Numbered from the stretch's first letter, positions 1 through 9,192 are shown. The stretch: 64,000 nt of DNA from Tunturibacter empetritectus (GCF_040358985.1 NZ_CP132932.1:1798001-1862000), one strand, 5' to 3'. Made by a program: numbers and translations. Notes: a model not told the origin generated them from the sequence alone.

Positions 1-177
1 GCGGTGATCGAGCGGCTGATGGAGCAGATGCTGAGGCGGCGGTCGCGGGTGAGAGAGTTGATCGGAGAGTTTCGGGATTCGAACAGAGAGCCGTTCCCAA
101 TGTGGGCGTCAGGTAAGAAAATTGTGGTGCCGAGGCAGTTTGCTGAGGTGGGTGGGGTGGGAAAATTTGTAATGTAG
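1..177 (+). CDS. C-terminal fragment of a protein, possibly a HipA-like kinase
   Basis: The frame is open from base 1 to a TAG at 175-177, giving the last 58 residues of a protein whose start lies outside the window. The fragment begins with an Arg/Glu-rich helix (RLMEQMLRRRSRVREL), then REPFPMW and a hydrophilic tail. It ends 32 bases before a DUF3037 gene on the same strand. From memory, DUF3037 genes often sit directly downstream of genes for a HipA-like kinase family, and the tail is compatible with that. This is an inference from context, because no kinase motif lies within the visible part. The coding call is firmer than the functional one. Confidence 0.45.
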   Translation, partial: AVIERLMEQMLRRRSRVRELIGEFRDSNREPFPMWASGKKIVVPRQFAEVGGVGKFVM

Positions 178-209
178 TTGGTGGTGTTGGGTAGCAGGTT
201 TGGAGGTTG

Positions 210-1067
210 ATGGCTGAGCGTGTCCAATGCGAGTTCTTCCTGATCCGGTATGTGCCGGATGTGGTGAAGGGCGAGTTTGCGAATATCGGCGTGCTGCTGC
301 GGGAGGCGGGACGCGACGATAGTGCGGTGGTGCGCTTTACGCGGGACTGGGCGCGGGTGAAGTGCATGGATGCGGATGCGGATATCGCTTTGCTGGAAGC
401 GCTGGAGGGGGAGATTGGAGATCGGCTGAAGACTGTGGGCAGGGATGCTCCGGGAATAAAGCCGGTGATGGAGATTCTCGAGGATACGCTGGCGAACTCG
501 GTGCAGATGACCGAGGTGCGGGCTTGCCTGGCGGAGAGCCTGCCGGCGGAGATTGAGCAGTTGATGAAGATGTATGTGGAGCCGTTGAAGGTGAAGACGG
601 AGCGGAAGCGGACGGGACGGGCGGCGATCGCGGGGGCGATGCGAACAGAGTTTGAGCGGGCTGGCGTTTGGGGGTTGATGCGGAAGAGAATTGCGGCTTC
701 GCTTTATACGCGGGCGGGCGATCCGATGAAGATCGATTGCGGATACAGGGCTGGATCGAGAGAGGCAACTGCGGGTGGAGTCATTCGGATGTTTCAGGCG
801 GTGTCGCTGGAGGGGGATGTGGAGGCGGCGAAGGGACTGGCTTATTCGGCTCCGCAGTTGGTGGAGGGCGTGCAGAGGGTGGAGAGGGCGAAGCTGGAGT
901 TGACTGCGGTTGTGGAGCCGCTGCGGGCGGTGTCGGACACTGAGGACGAGGCGATGGAGCGGTATCGGTTTGGGGTGGAGGCGATGGAGCGGCAGGAGAT
1001 TCGTGTGGTTACCCTGAGCGATCTGGCCCGGGTGGCGGCGACGGCTCGGGTGGAGTTGAGTGTTTGA
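210..1067 (+). CDS. DUF3037 family protein
   Basis: A 285-residue soluble protein. The N-terminus (CEFFLIRYVPD, then GEFANIGVLLRE) is the recognisable core of DUF3037 proteins. The function of the family is not established. An in-frame TTG lies one codon upstream at 207. I chose the ATG at 210 because it is the stronger start, though GGAGG at 202-206 is close to either. The C-terminal half is charged and predicted helical. The gene follows a truncated upstream frame on the same strand by about 30 bases, so the two are probably one transcription unit. If the upstream gene is HipA-like, the pair could form a kinase/partner module. Confidence 0.75.
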   Translation: MAERVQCEFFLIRYVPDVVKGEFANIGVLLREAGRDDSAVVRFTRDWARVKCMDADADIALLEALEGEIGDRLKTVGRDAPGIKPVMEILEDTLANSVQMTEVRACLAESLPAEIEQLMKMYVEPLKVKTERKRTGRAAIAGAMRTEFERAGVWGLMRKRIAASLYTRAGDPMKIDCGYRAGSREATAGGVIRMFQAVSLEGDVEAAKGLAYSAPQLVEGVQRVERAKLELTAVVEPLRAVSDTEDEAMERYRFGVEAMERQEIRVVTLSDLARVAATARVELSV

Positions 1068-1176
1068 GGGACAGCTTTAGCTAGAGGCTAAAAGCTAGCG
1101 ACTGATTTAACGGTTAGGCATGGCCCAGGGGCTGTGCCTTTTTCTTTTGCAGCAGAGACGGAAAGAGAGGGTAGCG

Positions 1177-2418
1177 ATGGGCGTTCGGACGATGGTGAAG
1201 GATGTTTGGCAGAGACTGGCGGGAGTTGAGGCGGCAGCGGGCGATGCGGGGATGGGCGCGAGGAAGACGGCTATGCTTCCGTCGATTCTGAGTCCCTACC
1301 GACCTGCGGGACGGCCGGGGCAGAACGCTTTGCCGAAGCCGACTGCGGCGAATCTGCGGAAGTTCGCCGAGACGCCGGTGGTGCGCCGGGCGATCAATGT
1401 AGTGAAGGACAAGATTGCGAGCATGGACTGGCAGGTGAAGGTGCGGCGCGGCTACTCGGGCTTGACGGTGGAAGATGCAGAGGCTCGCATGAAGGTTCTG
1501 CGGCAGTGCCTCGAAGAGCCGAATGCGTCGGATAGCTTTCGGGTACTTTGGGAGCAGGTGCTGGAGGATCTGCTGGTGGGCGGATTCGGCGCGGTGGAGA
1601 TGGAGAGCACGGGAGATCCTGAGAGGCCGTTTCATCTTTGGCCGGTGGATGGCGCGACGATCCAGATCGATACGAAGTGGGATGGCGATCCGAACAAGCC
1701 TCGCTATGCGCAGGCTACGGGGCGGATGGGACAGGAGTCTCTGGTGCCTCTGCTCGATGACGAGCTGATGTATTTGAGGCTGAATCCTCGCAGCTACACG
1801 CCGTTTGGCCTGGGGAGGCTGGAGGTTGCGTTTGAGACGGTGAACCAGTTTCTGAGCGCGAGCCGGTATGCGGGGAAGCTGGCCAGCAACTCGGTGGCGC
1901 AGTATGCGATCTGGTTGAACGACGCCACTCCTGAGGAGCATGACCGGCTGATTCGGTGGTGGCAGGACGAGATTGAAGGCACGGGCCGGGTTCCGTTTTT
2001 GAGTTGTGAGCAGAAGCCGGAGGTGATTCAGTTTGCGGGCGGCACGGATGCGGATCTTCGGCTGCAGTGGCAGGAGACGCTGGTTCGCATGATCGCCAAT
2101 GCGTTTGATCTGCCGCCGATGCTGCTTGGGGTGGCGAGCGATGTTAACAAATCGACTGCCGGGGAGATGGCGGACGAGGCGTTCCAGAGCGCGGTGGTTC
2201 CGGTGGCAAAGCTGCTCGCCGAGCATATTACGCGCGACTTATTCGCGAAGAAGCTGGGCTGGCGCGAGTTCGAGTTCTGCTTCAACGACCTGGAGAGCAG
2301 GGACGAGATGCAGGAGCTGCAGATTCAGACGACGCTGCTGCAGGCGGGCGTGTTGACGGTGGATGAGGTACGTGCGATGCGGGGGTTAGCTCCGCTAGAG
2401 GCGGCGGTGACACAGTGA
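1177..2418 (+). CDS. Phage portal protein
   Basis: A 413-residue protein resembling HK97/lambda-type portal proteins, which form the dodecameric DNA gate of a phage head. Visible signs are the early segment RRAINVVKDKIASMDWQVKV, a middle block of aromatic/Pro-rich text (HLWPVDGATIQID), the motif FDLPPMLLGV followed by NKSTAGEMADEAFQS, and a C-terminal helical region. The ATG at 1177 is preceded by GAGAGG at a usual distance. An earlier in-frame ATG at 1120 lacks a ribosome site and adds an atypical segment. The stop overlaps the next start in a GTGA. No terminase or capsid gene is present, so this is either a remnant or a domesticated part. Confidence 0.8.
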   Translation: MGVRTMVKDVWQRLAGVEAAAGDAGMGARKTAMLPSILSPYRPAGRPGQNALPKPTAANLRKFAETPVVRRAINVVKDKIASMDWQVKVRRGYSGLTVEDAEARMKVLRQCLEEPNASDSFRVLWEQVLEDLLVGGFGAVEMESTGDPERPFHLWPVDGATIQIDTKWDGDPNKPRYAQATGRMGQESLVPLLDDELMYLRLNPRSYTPFGLGRLEVAFETVNQFLSASRYAGKLASNSVAQYAIWLNDATPEEHDRLIRWWQDEIEGTGRVPFLSCEQKPEVIQFAGGTDADLRLQWQETLVRMIANAFDLPPMLLGVASDVNKSTAGEMADEAFQSAVVPVAKLLAEHITRDLFAKKLGWREFEFCFNDLESRDEMQELQIQTTLLQAGVLTVDEVRAMRGLAPLEAAVTQ

Positions 2419-4745
2419 AGGTGACGATCGATAATCTGGATGGCGCGGGTGCGGTGGACTGTAGCGCTGCTCTTTGTACTACCGGGCCGCTGAAGATTGC
2501 TCGCACGTTGAATGCTCCGTCGATATGCAGCGGCATGCTGGATGTGAGTGACGCTGGCCTGGCGGTGCCGGTACGGCGTGGGCGCGCTGTGGTTACGGCG
2601 GCAAACGGAACTGTTCTTTTTACGGGCTACATCGCAACGGACCCGGAGGCGGTGTATGCGGGGACGGGGGTTAAGGGTTCAGTATACCGATACGCCTTCA
2701 GCGCGGTCAGCGATGAGTGGCTGTTGGATAAGCAGTCCGTTCCGTTGAGTGGAGCGGGGCTGGCGCAGAGCGGTGGACAGCTGCTGACGACTCTTACGAA
2801 CCGTGTGGATGCTGGGTTGTTTACGACAACGGGCGTGAGGAACGGGTTGCCCGTTGGAGTCTACGAACCTTTGCAGACGGAGAGCTGGTCTGCGAATGCG
2901 GGTGGCGTTGCAAGCGCGACCTATGCCGCGTATCGGGTTCTGAATGGCTCGATTGGACTGCAGCCGGCGGGGACGGTGACCCACGCTTTGAGCGATGGGG
3001 ATGGCTCGCTCCAGGTGGCGACGCTGAAGACGACGGCGGTGAAGGAGCTTGCCAATGATGTTACGGTGAGTGGCGAGATTGAGCCGACGGCCTATGTCAC
3101 CGAGACGTTTGCGGGGGATGGGACGACAACCGTATTTCAGCTTTCGGAAGATCCGTTTCGCCCAAAAAAGGCAGCGAACTCTGTGCAGTTTCTTACCGAC
3201 AACTTCAACGAGGCAGTGCTCGACACACAGATCTGGCAGGTTGCGGATCCGGGGTCGCATCTTGGTCTAGGCGCATCCGGGCTGACGATGACCGGAGGAA
3301 ACGGCTTCGACGGACAGACCACATTGACGGCGATCGATCAGGTGGAGATGGGCGGCTCGCTGGTGATTGAAGCGGGAAATCTGCAACTTGGAGGAGCAAG
3401 CGCAGGGGTGGTGTGCGGGTTGTACAAGGGAGCTGCCCAGAGCGCGAACTGCTTTGTGGGTTACAACGTGCGGCAAAGTGGCGGAAATACGGTCGCGGTT
3501 CCATTCGTGAATGGGGCCGAGGCAGGAACGGTTTTCACGATGCTGCAGGGGCATACCTATACGTTGCGCATTCGGTTGCACTGCGTGGAGATGCAGCGTG
3601 TGCTGCAAAACTACTATGCGATGGTGGATGGCGTGGTGGCGTCGTTCGGCGGGGGACTGGTATCGGCGCCGATGTCTGTGGTGTTTGAGCTGCAGGATCT
3701 TGGGGCAGCTTCGAATACTCCGGCGACGGTTCTGTATGACGGATCGGTGGTGACCTCGCCGGCCAACTGCACCTTTGCTGCGGTGAACAGCGTGCAGCTG
3801 ATTGGGTCGATGGGTTACTGCAGGATCACGCAGACGGGCTCTGGCTGGGTGGTGAGTACGCTGCCGAGCGGCGTGAAGATGACGCGGCTGATCGGTGTTG
3901 CGGGCGAGGGAGTTGATTGCAAGATATCTGCAGCAGGAAAGGTTACATTCTTTGCCGGCCGGGTTCCTGTGGCCGGGGAACTTGTAACCGTCACGTACCG
4001 CGGGCGGCTGAGAGCTGTGGCGCGGCTTGCAGATGAGGCAAGCGTTGCCCAGGAGGCTGCCGGTGGCATGCCGGGAACGGCGCAGTGGCTGGGGAAGGTG
4101 GTAAAGCCGGCGGCACGGAGCTCGATGGATTGCGAGGGGGCAGCGATGGCAGTGCTGAGTTTTTCAGCCAGTCGTGCAGCGGCTGTCTCCGGGAGTTACG
4201 TGGCGGTGAATTCTCAGGATGTTTGGCCGGGAGATGTTCTCGCAATTACCAGCGCTGGACAGACGATGAGCGTGATGGTGCGAAAGGTTGAGATCGTGGA
4301 TGGGATGGGGCGTCCCGAGATGCTCACTTATCGAATAGCGTTTGCGAATGACTGGGCTGAGGGCCTGGGGCTGACCTTGTCCGAGGCAATCGCTGTCGAT
4401 GCGCTGCTGCCACAGAAGGCGTTGAGTTCGACGTTGCCGGTTGGCGGCAGCGTGCTGGCAAATCTGCAAGAGTTGCAGGTGGTGAGCGCAACAGGGACGG
4501 CTTTGCAAGTGGACTCCGGAACGGCTCCTCCAACCGGAGGAGGGTTCGAAGTGAGACGACGGGACGGAGATTTTGGGCCGGGAGTGGATCAGGATCTGGT
4601 GCTGAGGAGTCCGGTGCGGAGTTTTTCGATTCCTCGCGAGGGACAGGTGGAGCACTACTACGTGAGGATGTTCGATGGGTCGACGCCTCCGTTGTACTCG
4701 CGATTTTCGAGTGCGGTGTTTACGAATTTACCGGTAAGTGAGTGA
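2415..4745 (+). CDS. Large phage tail/baseplate-like structural protein
   Basis: A 776-residue protein starting at a GTG that overlaps the portal gene stop by 4 bases, so the two are translationally coupled. The first ~110 residues (SGMLDVSDAGLAVPVRRG, then LFTGYIATDPEAV) resemble the N-terminal part of tail-hub or baseplate proteins. Residues ~290-460 form a beta-rich, jelly-roll-like segment. Near residue 600 comes SYVAVNSQDVWPGDVL followed by YRIAFANDW, again reminiscent of hub proteins, and the last ~70 residues look like a fibronectin/Ig-type domain. There is no signal peptide. I recognise the general type, not a named family. Confidence 0.5.
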   Translation: MKVTIDNLDGAGAVDCSAALCTTGPLKIARTLNAPSICSGMLDVSDAGLAVPVRRGRAVVTAANGTVLFTGYIATDPEAVYAGTGVKGSVYRYAFSAVSDEWLLDKQSVPLSGAGLAQSGGQLLTTLTNRVDAGLFTTTGVRNGLPVGVYEPLQTESWSANAGGVASATYAAYRVLNGSIGLQPAGTVTHALSDGDGSLQVATLKTTAVKELANDVTVSGEIEPTAYVTETFAGDGTTTVFQLSEDPFRPKKAANSVQFLTDNFNEAVLDTQIWQVADPGSHLGLGASGLTMTGGNGFDGQTTLTAIDQVEMGGSLVIEAGNLQLGGASAGVVCGLYKGAAQSANCFVGYNVRQSGGNTVAVPFVNGAEAGTVFTMLQGHTYTLRIRLHCVEMQRVLQNYYAMVDGVVASFGGGLVSAPMSVVFELQDLGAASNTPATVLYDGSVVTSPANCTFAAVNSVQLIGSMGYCRITQTGSGWVVSTLPSGVKMTRLIGVAGEGVDCKISAAGKVTFFAGRVPVAGELVTVTYRGRLRAVARLADEASVAQEAAGGMPGTAQWLGKVVKPAARSSMDCEGAAMAVLSFSASRAAAVSGSYVAVNSQDVWPGDVLAITSAGQTMSVMVRKVEIVDGMGRPEMLTYRIAFANDWAEGLGLTLSEAIAVDALLPQKALSSTLPVGGSVLANLQELQVVSATGTALQVDSGTAPPTGGGFEVRRRDGDFGPGVDQDLVLRSPVRSFSIPREGQVEHYYVRMFDGSTPPLYSRFSSAVFTNLPVSE

Positions 4746-4764
4746 TGGGTGGAAGGAGGAGAAG

Positions 4765-4980
4765 GTGACAGAGTTCGAAGGGCAGGTACTAGCGGATTTG
4801 AGTGTGCTGAAGAACCAGATGGAACATCTGCTGGGGATAGGACAGCCGGGGAGATTGACCCAGCTTGAGGACAGGGTTGAACAGCATGAACGGAGCGTAC
4901 AGCGCATCAAGGGGCTGCTGGGTGCAGGTGGAGCTGTGTTGGCGATGTTTCATATGGCGATTGACTACTTGAGGCGATAG
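4765..4980 (+). CDS. Small coiled-coil plus membrane-helix protein (XhlA/holin-accessory-like)
   Basis: A 71-residue protein. Residues 1-45 are a heptad-patterned acidic helix (VLADLSVLKNQMEHLL, then QLEDRVEQHERSVQRI) and residues 48-68 form one hydrophobic helix (LLGAGGAVLAMFHMAIDYL) ending in two Arg. This plan, coiled coil then C-terminal membrane helix, matches small phage XhlA-like hemolysin/holin accessory proteins. I placed the start at the GTG 4765 because AAGGAGG lies 5 bases upstream. A GTG at 4738 is in frame but lacks such a site and would overlap the previous gene. The family assignment rests on architecture only. Confidence 0.55.
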   Translation: MTEFEGQVLADLSVLKNQMEHLLGIGQPGRLTQLEDRVEQHERSVQRIKGLLGAGGAVLAMFHMAIDYLRR

Positions 4981-4988
4981 GAGAAGTT

Positions 4989-5249
4989 ATGGATTTTCTG
5001 AAGTTGTTTTTTCGATCGATTGCCTTGCTTCCAGGGGTGGTTCAAGGGACTGAGGCTTTGTTTGGGGCGAAGACCGGCGAGCAAAAGAAGGATGCGGCAG
5101 TGGAGATCGTCGGGACTGCTATCAACATTACCGATGCAGTGACGAAGAAGCACATCGTCGACGCGGACAAGTTCACCAAGGGGCTGAGTATGACGATTGA
5201 CGGCGTGGTGATGTGCCTGAACGCGAGCCTGTGGGCAAATCGCTCGTAG
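4989..5249 (+). CDS. Hypothetical 86-residue protein of the phage-like cassette
   Basis: The ATG lies 8 bases after the preceding gene's stop and is preceded by GGAG. The product begins with a hydrophobic/aromatic stretch ([18 protein letters not shown]), continues with a Lys/Asp-rich helix ([15 protein letters not shown]) and ends with a moderately hydrophobic segment. It has no Cys pair or catalytic signature that I recognise. Position and direction place it as the last gene of the portal-led cassette. It ends 44 bases before purE, which appears to have its own promoter. Membrane association is possible but not clear. Confidence 0.5.
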   Translation: MDFLKLFFRSIALLPGVVQGTEALFGAKTGEQKKDAAVEIVGTAINITDAVTKKHIVDADKFTKGLSMTIDGVVMCLNASLWANRS

Positions 5250-5281
5250 TGCTGCCAGGGCGCGGCGTGCACTGGAAACCG

Positions 5282-5287
5282 TATAAT
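5282..5287 (+). promoter_or_regulatory. Putative -10 element of purE (TATAAT), leaderless arrangement
   Basis: A perfect TATAAT ends 6 bases before the purE ATG. No Shine-Dalgarno is present between them and no convincing -35 hexamer 16-18 bases upstream. With the usual 6-7 base distance from -10 to start site, transcription would begin at or next to the A of the ATG. Confidence 0.55.
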
Positions 5288-5293
5288 CGGGCC

Positions 5294-5812
5294 ATGGACG
5301 CCGAGCCGCTGGGCACTGTTTTGGTTGGGGTAGTGATGGGGAGCCGCAGTGATTATGCGGTGATGCGAGGCGCCGTCGAGGTGCTGAAGGAGTTTGGCGT
5401 CGCGCATGAGGTGCGAGTGGTGTCGGCACATCGGACACCGGATCTTCTATTTGATTACGCTGAGTCGGCCGTTGAACGCGGGCTTAGGGTGATCATTGCA
5501 GGCGCAGGCGGTGCGGCACATCTGCCGGGGATGATCGCTGCGAAGACTGTGGTGCCTGTGCTTGGCGTGCCGATTCCGGCGACGGCGCTGCAGGGGATGG
5601 ATTCGCTGTTGAGCATTGTGCAGATGCCAAAGGGGATTCCAGTGGGAACGCTGGCGATTGGAGCGGCCGGGGCTACGAACGCTGGATTGTTGGCTGTGGC
5701 GATATTGGCTACTACCGATGCGGCGCTGCAGAAGAGACTGGTGGCCTGGCGCGCAGCACGACGGGATGAGGTTCTCGCGCAGGTGGTCGGAGAAGATGAG
5801 GTTGGCGCGTGA
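5294..5812 (+). CDS. purE: N5-carboxyaminoimidazole ribonucleotide mutase
   Basis: A 172-residue class I PurE. It moves the carboxyl group of N5-CAIR to C4 of the ring, giving CAIR in de novo purine synthesis, in the cytoplasm. Visible motifs are GSRSD (17-20, phosphate-binding serines), SAHRTPD with the catalytic His46, and [12 protein letters not shown], followed by the typical GVPI and [10 protein letters not shown] loops. An upstream in-frame extension exists but is atypical. The ATG at 5294 fits the family start and lies just behind a TATAAT. The stop overlaps purK by 4 bases (GTGA), so the pair is coupled. Confidence 0.95.
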   Translation: MDAEPLGTVLVGVVMGSRSDYAVMRGAVEVLKEFGVAHEVRVVSAHRTPDLLFDYAESAVERGLRVIIAGAGGAAHLPGMIAAKTVVPVLGVPIPATALQGMDSLLSIVQMPKGIPVGTLAIGAAGATNAGLLAVAILATTDAALQKRLVAWRAARRDEVLAQVVGEDEVGA

Positions 5813-6987
5813 GCTCTCGTTCTTCTAACGCGAAACCGATTCTGCCGGGTGCGACGATCGGAATCTTTGGTGGTGGGCAGCTTGGGCGGATGACGGCGAT
5901 GGCGGCTCGCGAGATGGGATACCGCATCCTTGTGCTTGATCCCGATCCGGCTTGTCCTGCACGGTTTGTGGTGGATGGATGCATTGAGGCGGGATGGGAC
6001 GATTCGCGGGAGGCGGCGAATCTTGCGCGCGGATGCGACGTGGTGACGCTGGAGATTGAGCAGATCTCGCCGGCGAGTATGGAAGCGGCGTCGAGCTACG
6101 CGCCGGTGCGGCCGGGCGGTGCTATGCTTGCCGTGATTCAGGACAGGATCGAGCAAAAGGACTGGCTGCGGCGAAATGGATTTCCGGTTGGGGAGTATCG
6201 CGCGGTTCGGTCGCTGGATGAGTTGCGAGATGCGGTGACTGCACTTGGCGGTAGATGTTTTTGCAAGAGTGCGACTGGCGGATATGACGGTCGGGGTCAG
6301 GGTAAGGTTGGATTTGCTGCAGGTGCCTCTGTCGAAGATGAGGTGAGGGGTGCCTGGGAGGCGCTGGGCGAGCGGGCTGGCGTGGCCGAGAAGGCAGTCG
6401 ATCTGGCTAAAGAGATCTCTGTACTGGTGGCGCGCGCTCCCAATGGCGAGGTGAAGGTTTATCCCGCGGCGCTGAATCACCATGAGGAGCAGATTCTGGC
6501 ATGGAGTGTGATTCCTGCTCCACTCTCTTCGGAGATGGAGGAGAAGGCTCGAGAGATTGCGGAGGCTATTGCCGATACGTTTCAGCTTGAGGGAGTTCTC
6601 GCAGTTGAGATGTTTTGCACAACCGATGGAAATCTGCTGGTGAACGAGCTAGCTCCGCGACCTCATAACAGCTATCACGCGAGTGTCCGAGCGTGTGTGA
6701 CGGGACAGTTCGAGCAGTTGGTGCGGGCCGTGTGTGATCTGCCGCTCGGTGATGTTGGTGTTGTGCAACCTGCTGCCATTGCGAATCTGCTCGGGGATTT
6801 GTGGCTGAAGGATGGGCAGGCTGTCGAACCCAGGTTCGATGCGGCACTGGCTGTGCCCGGGGTTCGGCTGCATTTGTATGAAAAGCATAAGCCGCGTAAA
6901 GGGCGGAAGATGGGGCATCTGTCGGCGGTTGGTGCAACGGCAGATGAGGCGGTTGAGCTGGTGTTGAGAGCGAAGGAGCTACTCTAG
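5809..6987 (+). CDS. purK: N5-carboxyaminoimidazole ribonucleotide synthase
   Basis: A 392-residue ATP-grasp enzyme that carboxylates AIR with bicarbonate and ATP to N5-CAIR, the substrate of PurE. The N-terminal Rossmann-like part has [11 protein letters not shown]. The ATP-grasp core has [15 protein letters not shown], and the metal/substrate region reads [18 protein letters not shown] with [13 protein letters not shown]. The GTG start overlaps purE's stop. The length is normal for the family. The first ~10 residues ([10 protein letters not shown]) are likely a short disordered tail. Confidence 0.95.
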   Translation: MSSRSSNAKPILPGATIGIFGGGQLGRMTAMAAREMGYRILVLDPDPACPARFVVDGCIEAGWDDSREAANLARGCDVVTLEIEQISPASMEAASSYAPVRPGGAMLAVIQDRIEQKDWLRRNGFPVGEYRAVRSLDELRDAVTALGGRCFCKSATGGYDGRGQGKVGFAAGASVEDEVRGAWEALGERAGVAEKAVDLAKEISVLVARAPNGEVKVYPAALNHHEEQILAWSVIPAPLSSEMEEKAREIAEAIADTFQLEGVLAVEMFCTTDGNLLVNELAPRPHNSYHASVRACVTGQFEQLVRAVCDLPLGDVGVVQPAAIANLLGDLWLKDGQAVEPRFDAALAVPGVRLHLYEKHKPRKGRKMGHLSAVGATADEAVELVLRAKELL

Positions 6988-7292
6988 TGGATGAAGATTT
7001 TAGCTTTCTGGAAGATTATCGGCATAGAGTTGTTGTGTGGAGAGGTACGCTGCTGTTTCCGGCAGATGTTGCTGTAGAAGCTGTAGGCGAATTTAAGCAC
7101 AGGGACATTCGGCTGCTGGGGATAGAAGTTTTCGGCTCTGGGGAAGACGATGAATACGAGCGCCAATATGAAGCTTGCCTGGATTTTTCGCAGAAAAAAT
7201 ATTGGGATTATAGTGCTGACGAGCTGTGCGAGATCGCAGTAGAACATATTCAGTCAAAGAATGAGTTTTTATTTGAATTCATCGAGCCTTGA
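6987..7292 (+). CDS. Hypothetical acidic 101-residue protein
   Basis: A GTG start shares its G with the purK TAG, so the gene appears translationally attached to purEK. AAGGAGCT lies upstream within the end of purK. The product is rich in Asp/Glu and aromatic residues (MDEDFSFLEDYRHRVVVWRG near the start, QKKYWDYSADELCEIAVEHI near the end), without a signal peptide or membrane helix. Its acidity and size resemble small immunity or antitoxin-like proteins, but I see no defining motif and no toxin partner nearby. It reads more AT-rich than its neighbours. It ends shortly before a strong hairpin. Confidence 0.5.
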   Translation: MDEDFSFLEDYRHRVVVWRGTLLFPADVAVEAVGEFKHRDIRLLGIEVFGSGEDDEYERQYEACLDFSQKKYWDYSADELCEIAVEHIQSKNEFLFEFIEP

Positions 7293-7306
7293 GCGCATTT
7301 CAAATT

Positions 7307-7352
7307 AAGGCAAAGCAGCGGCAGATCTACAGATCTGCCGCTGCTTTGCCTT
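7307..7352. terminator. Perfect 22-bp hairpin between convergent genes
   Basis: Bases 7307-7328 are perfectly complementary to 7331-7352 with a 2-base loop. The stem runs from AAGGCAAAGC at its base to CAGATCT at its tip. It lies 15 bases after the 101-residue gene and 17 bases before the stop of the E2 gene on the other strand, so it can serve both directions. The T tract is weak. Confidence 0.75.
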
Positions 7353-7368
7353 TGGCTGCTATTTGAAA

Positions 7369-9003
7369 CTAGCCGATGTCTTCGGACCAGTTCTCCAAGT
7401 ATGCCTTGAAGTCGGACATGAACTTGCCGGCGTCTGCACCGTCTACGATGCGGTGGTCGAAGCCAAGGGTAAAGCGTTGGATAGAACGGATCGCGATGGA
7501 GTCATTGCCGTCTTTGTCGGTGATGACTTCGGCTTCCTTGTTGAGGCCGCCGATACCGAGGATCGCGCTCTGCGGTTGGTTGATGATAGGTGTGCCGAAC
7601 TGCTCGCCGAAGATGCCGGAGTTGGTGAGCGTGAAGGTGCCACCGGAGATCTCGTCGGGTGCGAGTTTCTTGTTGCGCGCGCGATCGGCTACGTCGACGA
7701 TGCCGCGTGCGATGCCGAGGAAGTTCTTCTCTTCGGTCTGCTTCAGAACGGGAACGATGAGGCCCCAGTCGAGCGCGACGGCGATTCCGATGTTGATGTT
7801 CTTGTTGTAGCGGATCGCTTCGCCTTCAATTGAGCCATTGACGATAGGGTGTTTGCGAAGTGCGACGATCGCGGCGCGGGTGATGAAGGGCATGTACGTG
7901 AGCTTGACGCCGTTACGCTGCTCGTACTTTGACTTCTCTTTCTCGCGGAGCTTGACGATGCGCGTCATGTCCACCTTGAAGACGGTGTGGACGTGCGGGC
8001 TGGTGCGTTTGGACTCGACCATGCGCTGCGCGATGATGGAGCGCATCTTGGTCATCGGAACGAGCTCGCCGGGTTGCGGCTGAGGGGCAACTGGCTTGGC
8101 AGCAGCTGGCGCAGGCGCGGAGGGCGTGGGAGAAACGGACGTGGCGGAGACAGGCTTTGGACCCTGCTCCAAGTGGCTGACGATGTCGGTCTTGGTGATG
8201 CGGCCCGAGGCTCCAGTGCCAGGAACCTGCGAGAGATCGACGTTGTTGTCTTTTGCGATCTTGCGGACCAGCGGTGAAGAACGAACGTGTTCCCCTGCAG
8301 AGGCGGAAGATACTGTTGAGACCGCAGGGGCCGAAGCGGCCGCGGATGGAGCAGGAGCAGAAGCGGCCGTAGCGGACGATTTTGCAGCGCCGCCGATAAC
8401 CGCGACGACCGTGTTAATCGTGACGGTAGCGCCCTCCTGAGCCTTGATCTCGGAGAGGGTACCGGCTACGGGCGATGGGATCTCTGCATCAACTTTGTCG
8501 GTCGAAATCTCGAAGATAGGCTCGTCGCGCTGGACGGTATCGCCCACCTTCTTAAGCCACTTGGTAATCGTCCCCTCGGTAATGGACTCGCCCATCTGAG
8601 GCATCAGGACTTCGGTTCCCGGACCTGCGGTGGCACTGGACGGGGCTGGTGGATTGCCCTGAACTGCGGGAGGCGCATCGACCGCGGCCGGGGTGACGGT
8701 GTCCGCTGCTGGAGCGGCTGCGGTTTCAACCTTTGCGGGTGCGGCGGCAGGCGCGGAGGACGAGCCTGCTTCGTCGATGCTGCAGACGACGGTATTGATC
8801 TGGACCGTAGTCCCTTCGGAGATTTTGATCTCCTTCAGAGTGCCGGCCGCGGGCGACGGAATCTCCGCGTCAACCTTGTCAGTCGAGATCTCAAAGAGGG
8901 GTTCGTCCCGCTGAATGGCGTCACCCGGTTTCTTAAGCCATTTTGTGATGGTGCCTTCGGTGATGGATTCGCCCATCTGGGGCATAACTACGTCAGTCGG
9001 CAT
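7369..9003 (-). CDS. sucB: 2-oxoacid dehydrogenase E2, dihydrolipoyllysine succinyltransferase type
   Basis: A 544-residue E2 core subunit that transfers an acyl group from the lipoyl arm to CoA. It has two tandem lipoyl domains, each with STDKVDAEIPSP (lipoyl-lysines near residues 43 and 170), separated by Ala/Pro linkers. A peripheral subunit-binding domain follows near 250-290 (SSPLVRKIAKDNNVDLSQV), then the catalytic domain with the DHRIVDGADAGKF motif. The ATG at 9003 begins the first lipoyl domain directly. An in-frame start 22 codons upstream adds atypical residues. The two-lipoyl design resembles SucB of actinobacterial type. A branched-chain substrate cannot be excluded. It lies downstream of lipB and lpd on the same strand. 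Confidence 0.85.
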   Translation of the reverse strand: MPTDVVMPQMGESITEGTITKWLKKPGDAIQRDEPLFEISTDKVDAEIPSPAAGTLKEIKISEGTTVQINTVVCSIDEAGSSSAPAAAPAKVETAAAPAADTVTPAAVDAPPAVQGNPPAPSSATAGPGTEVLMPQMGESITEGTITKWLKKVGDTVQRDEPIFEISTDKVDAEIPSPVAGTLSEIKAQEGATVTINTVVAVIGGAAKSSATAASAPAPSAAASAPAVSTVSSASAGEHVRSSPLVRKIAKDNNVDLSQVPGTGASGRITKTDIVSHLEQGPKPVSATSVSPTPSAPAPAAAKPVAPQPQPGELVPMTKMRSIIAQRMVESKRTSPHVHTVFKVDMTRIVKLREKEKSKYEQRNGVKLTYMPFITRAAIVALRKHPIVNGSIEGEAIRYNKNINIGIAVALDWGLIVPVLKQTEEKNFLGIARGIVDVADRARNKKLAPDEISGGTFTLTNSGIFGEQFGTPIINQPQSAILGIGGLNKEAEVITDKDGNDSIAIRSIQRFTLGFDHRIVDGADAGKFMSDFKAYLENWSEDIG

Positions 9004-9192
9004 GTATCTCTCTTCTCCCCTAACTTCAGGTGCGGCTTTGAGGTGCGGTAATACAGGTGCGAGCGGCAAAACCGCCCAGTATCAGCCCGGTCCGCAGTCG
9101 GGCGTGCGCAAGTGGGATTATACGGCTGCTGGGTGAAACCTGGCTGCGCGGTGCGGTTAGCGAACAGTGGCCGTCTTACGGGATCTCGCGTT

